Assembly (NCBI GenBank): GCA_031285295.1
Contig: JAITWK010000044.1
Span: 1 to 60,681, forward strand
Length of the DNA: 60,681 nucleotides
Direction of reading: 5' to 3'
From: Deltaproteobacteria bacterium
GTDB taxonomy: Bacteria > Desulfobacterota > Desulfovibrionia > Desulfovibrionales > Desulfovibrionaceae
In this document: piece after piece, positions 59,930 through 60,681 of the stretch
Numbering within the stretch: the first letter of the stretch is position 1
Layout of the letters: each line of letters starts with the position of its first letter
The notes under the pieces: model-generated
What the model was told of the DNA's origin: nothing
Seen by the model: the letters and a program-made list of their open reading frames with translations, nothing else
Database searches by the model: none
Made by a program: the position numbers and the translations under genes

Positions 59930-59942
59930 GTCATAATTTGTT

Positions 59943-60006
<64 letters not shown>

Positions 60007-60312
60007 TTGAAAATGGGTCAATTATATGCACTGGTTGTCACAACTTATCAATAAAAATCAAATAATTGAATGCTTGCACATAAGCATGAAAACTCGGTGA
60101 TTTCCAACTCCAGTGGAGCAAATTTGGAGCAAAAAATCTGTCGATTTTTGGAAAAATTGGTTTCTATACTCCCCCCAAAATGCGTCCCCCAATAGCCAGA
60201 TTTCGGCTCAACCATTTGTGCAACCAGTGGTTGCACTTTTTCCATCAACTGCCCAGCAACTAAAATTTAAGTCTTCCAACTATTCCCGAGGCATAAACTC
60301 ATCTTCAATTTC

Positions 60313-60681
60313 CTAAATCGTCGGCAAGGCTCCTTTCAAATCTTCTGGTATAGCTTTGGTCAGCAAGTAGTCGGCAACTGCAATTGGCTTGTTGATATCC
60401 TTGAGTGCATATTCTGCGACCAAGCGTTCTTTATCTTTACACAGAAGCAGGCCAATGGTTGGATTATCGCCTTCGCGGCGTAGTACGTCATCCACAACTG
60501 ATAGATAAAGATTAAGTTTTCCTGCAAATTCCGCTTGGAATGAAACAGCTTTTAACTCTACCACGACATAGCGTCTCAAGGTAATGTGGTAAAATAGCAG
60601 ATCAATATAAAAATCTGACTCGCCAAGCGTCACTTTATATTGTTGTCCTATAAAGGCAAATCCTTCTCCAAGCTCCAGCAA
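60313..60681 (-). CDS. DUF1016 / PDDEXK-type nuclease, C-terminal part (cut by window end)
   Basis: The visible 122 residues end at a normal stop; the 5' end is outside the window and no start is assigned. Catalytic-core features: DFYIDLLFYHITLRRYVVVELK (acidic residue in YIDLLFY and E-x-K in VELKA), then DNPTIGLLLCKDKERLVAEYAL, the DUF1016 C-terminal signature. Often near restriction or defence genes; function uncertain. It lies on the element side of the tRNA fragment. Confidence 0.85.
   Translation of the reverse strand: MLELGEGFAFIGQQYKVTLGESDFYIDLLFYHITLRRYVVVELKAVSFQAEFAGKLNLYLSVVDDVLRREGDNPTIGLLLCKDKERLVAEYALKDINKPIAVADYLLTKAIPEDLKGALPTI

Noticed and set aside
60048..60248. 66-codon open frame on the minus strand
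   Set aside because: No ribosome site or family resemblance, and it lies across the element border sequence.

Overview
The window looks like the replication-origin region of a Desulfovibrio-type (Desulfovibrionaceae) sulfate reducer. I infer this from gene content and order (dnaA-dnaN-gyrB-gyrA-TPR lipoprotein-coaBC on one strand; recO-rodZ-two SurA-like foldases-mfd; cheW-dgkA-cheX; rpsF-rpsR-rplI-dnaB), the style of the proteins and a moderate GC content. No rRNA or species marker is present, so the genus is an inference.

Layout. 1-4.5 kb (+): recD2-type helicase, hisC, cmk. 4.4-21.1 kb (all -): a block read away from dnaA: dnaA, dnaN, gyrB, gyrA, TPR lipoprotein, coaBC, an unknown coupled gene, a nucleotide-sugar epimerase, then parA-parB with two parS sites just upstream, a heptose-phosphate kinase and a zinc-ribbon/YIP1 membrane protein. 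21.1-21.3 kb: AT-rich divergent gap, the best candidate for the origin or a part of it, although no consensus DnaA box is visible. 21.3-26.2 kb (+): HTH/coiled-coil protein, VCBS-like secreted protein, RluA-type pseudouridine synthase, plsY. 26.2-29.5 kb (-): prfC and a PFKFB-like kinase/phosphatase. 29.5-32.3 kb: accessory pocket with a repeat element, a Fic protein behind a 34-bp-period operator array, and an unknown protein. 32.3-36.2 kb (-): potA-potB-potC-potD. 36.4-50.8 kb: recO, rodZ-like, two periplasmic foldases, mfd, cheW, dgkA, cheX, two small unknowns, purT, dnaB, rplI, rpsR, rpsF. 50.9-60.7 kb: accessory region with dinD, hicAB (hicA is only 58 codons), an RTX-like repeat protein, an HD hydrolase, a RhuM + HEPN pair, two BRO paralogues around a YjbR-family gene, the 3' fragment of a tRNA-Ser, and a DUF1016/PDDEXK nuclease cut by the window end.

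How it fits together. The left two thirds is housekeeping: replication initiation, supercoiling, segregation (ParABS), CoA and envelope precursors, polyamine uptake, envelope protein folding, transcription-coupled repair. Genes generally point away from the dnaA gap on its two sides near the origin, as expected for replication-transcription co-orientation, but not further right. The right end is a stack of small toxin/antitoxin-like and phage-regulator-like genes next to a tRNA-Ser attachment site.

The points most worth following are: two families of dispersed intergenic repeats; a DnaA lacking the usual arginine finger; a mirrored parS pair abutting the parA promoter; a Fic gene under an iteron-like operator array; a HEPN-RhuM two-gene unit; and the tRNA-Ser 3' fragment with a duplicated terminator/BRO segment, which marks the edge of an integrated element extending beyond the window.
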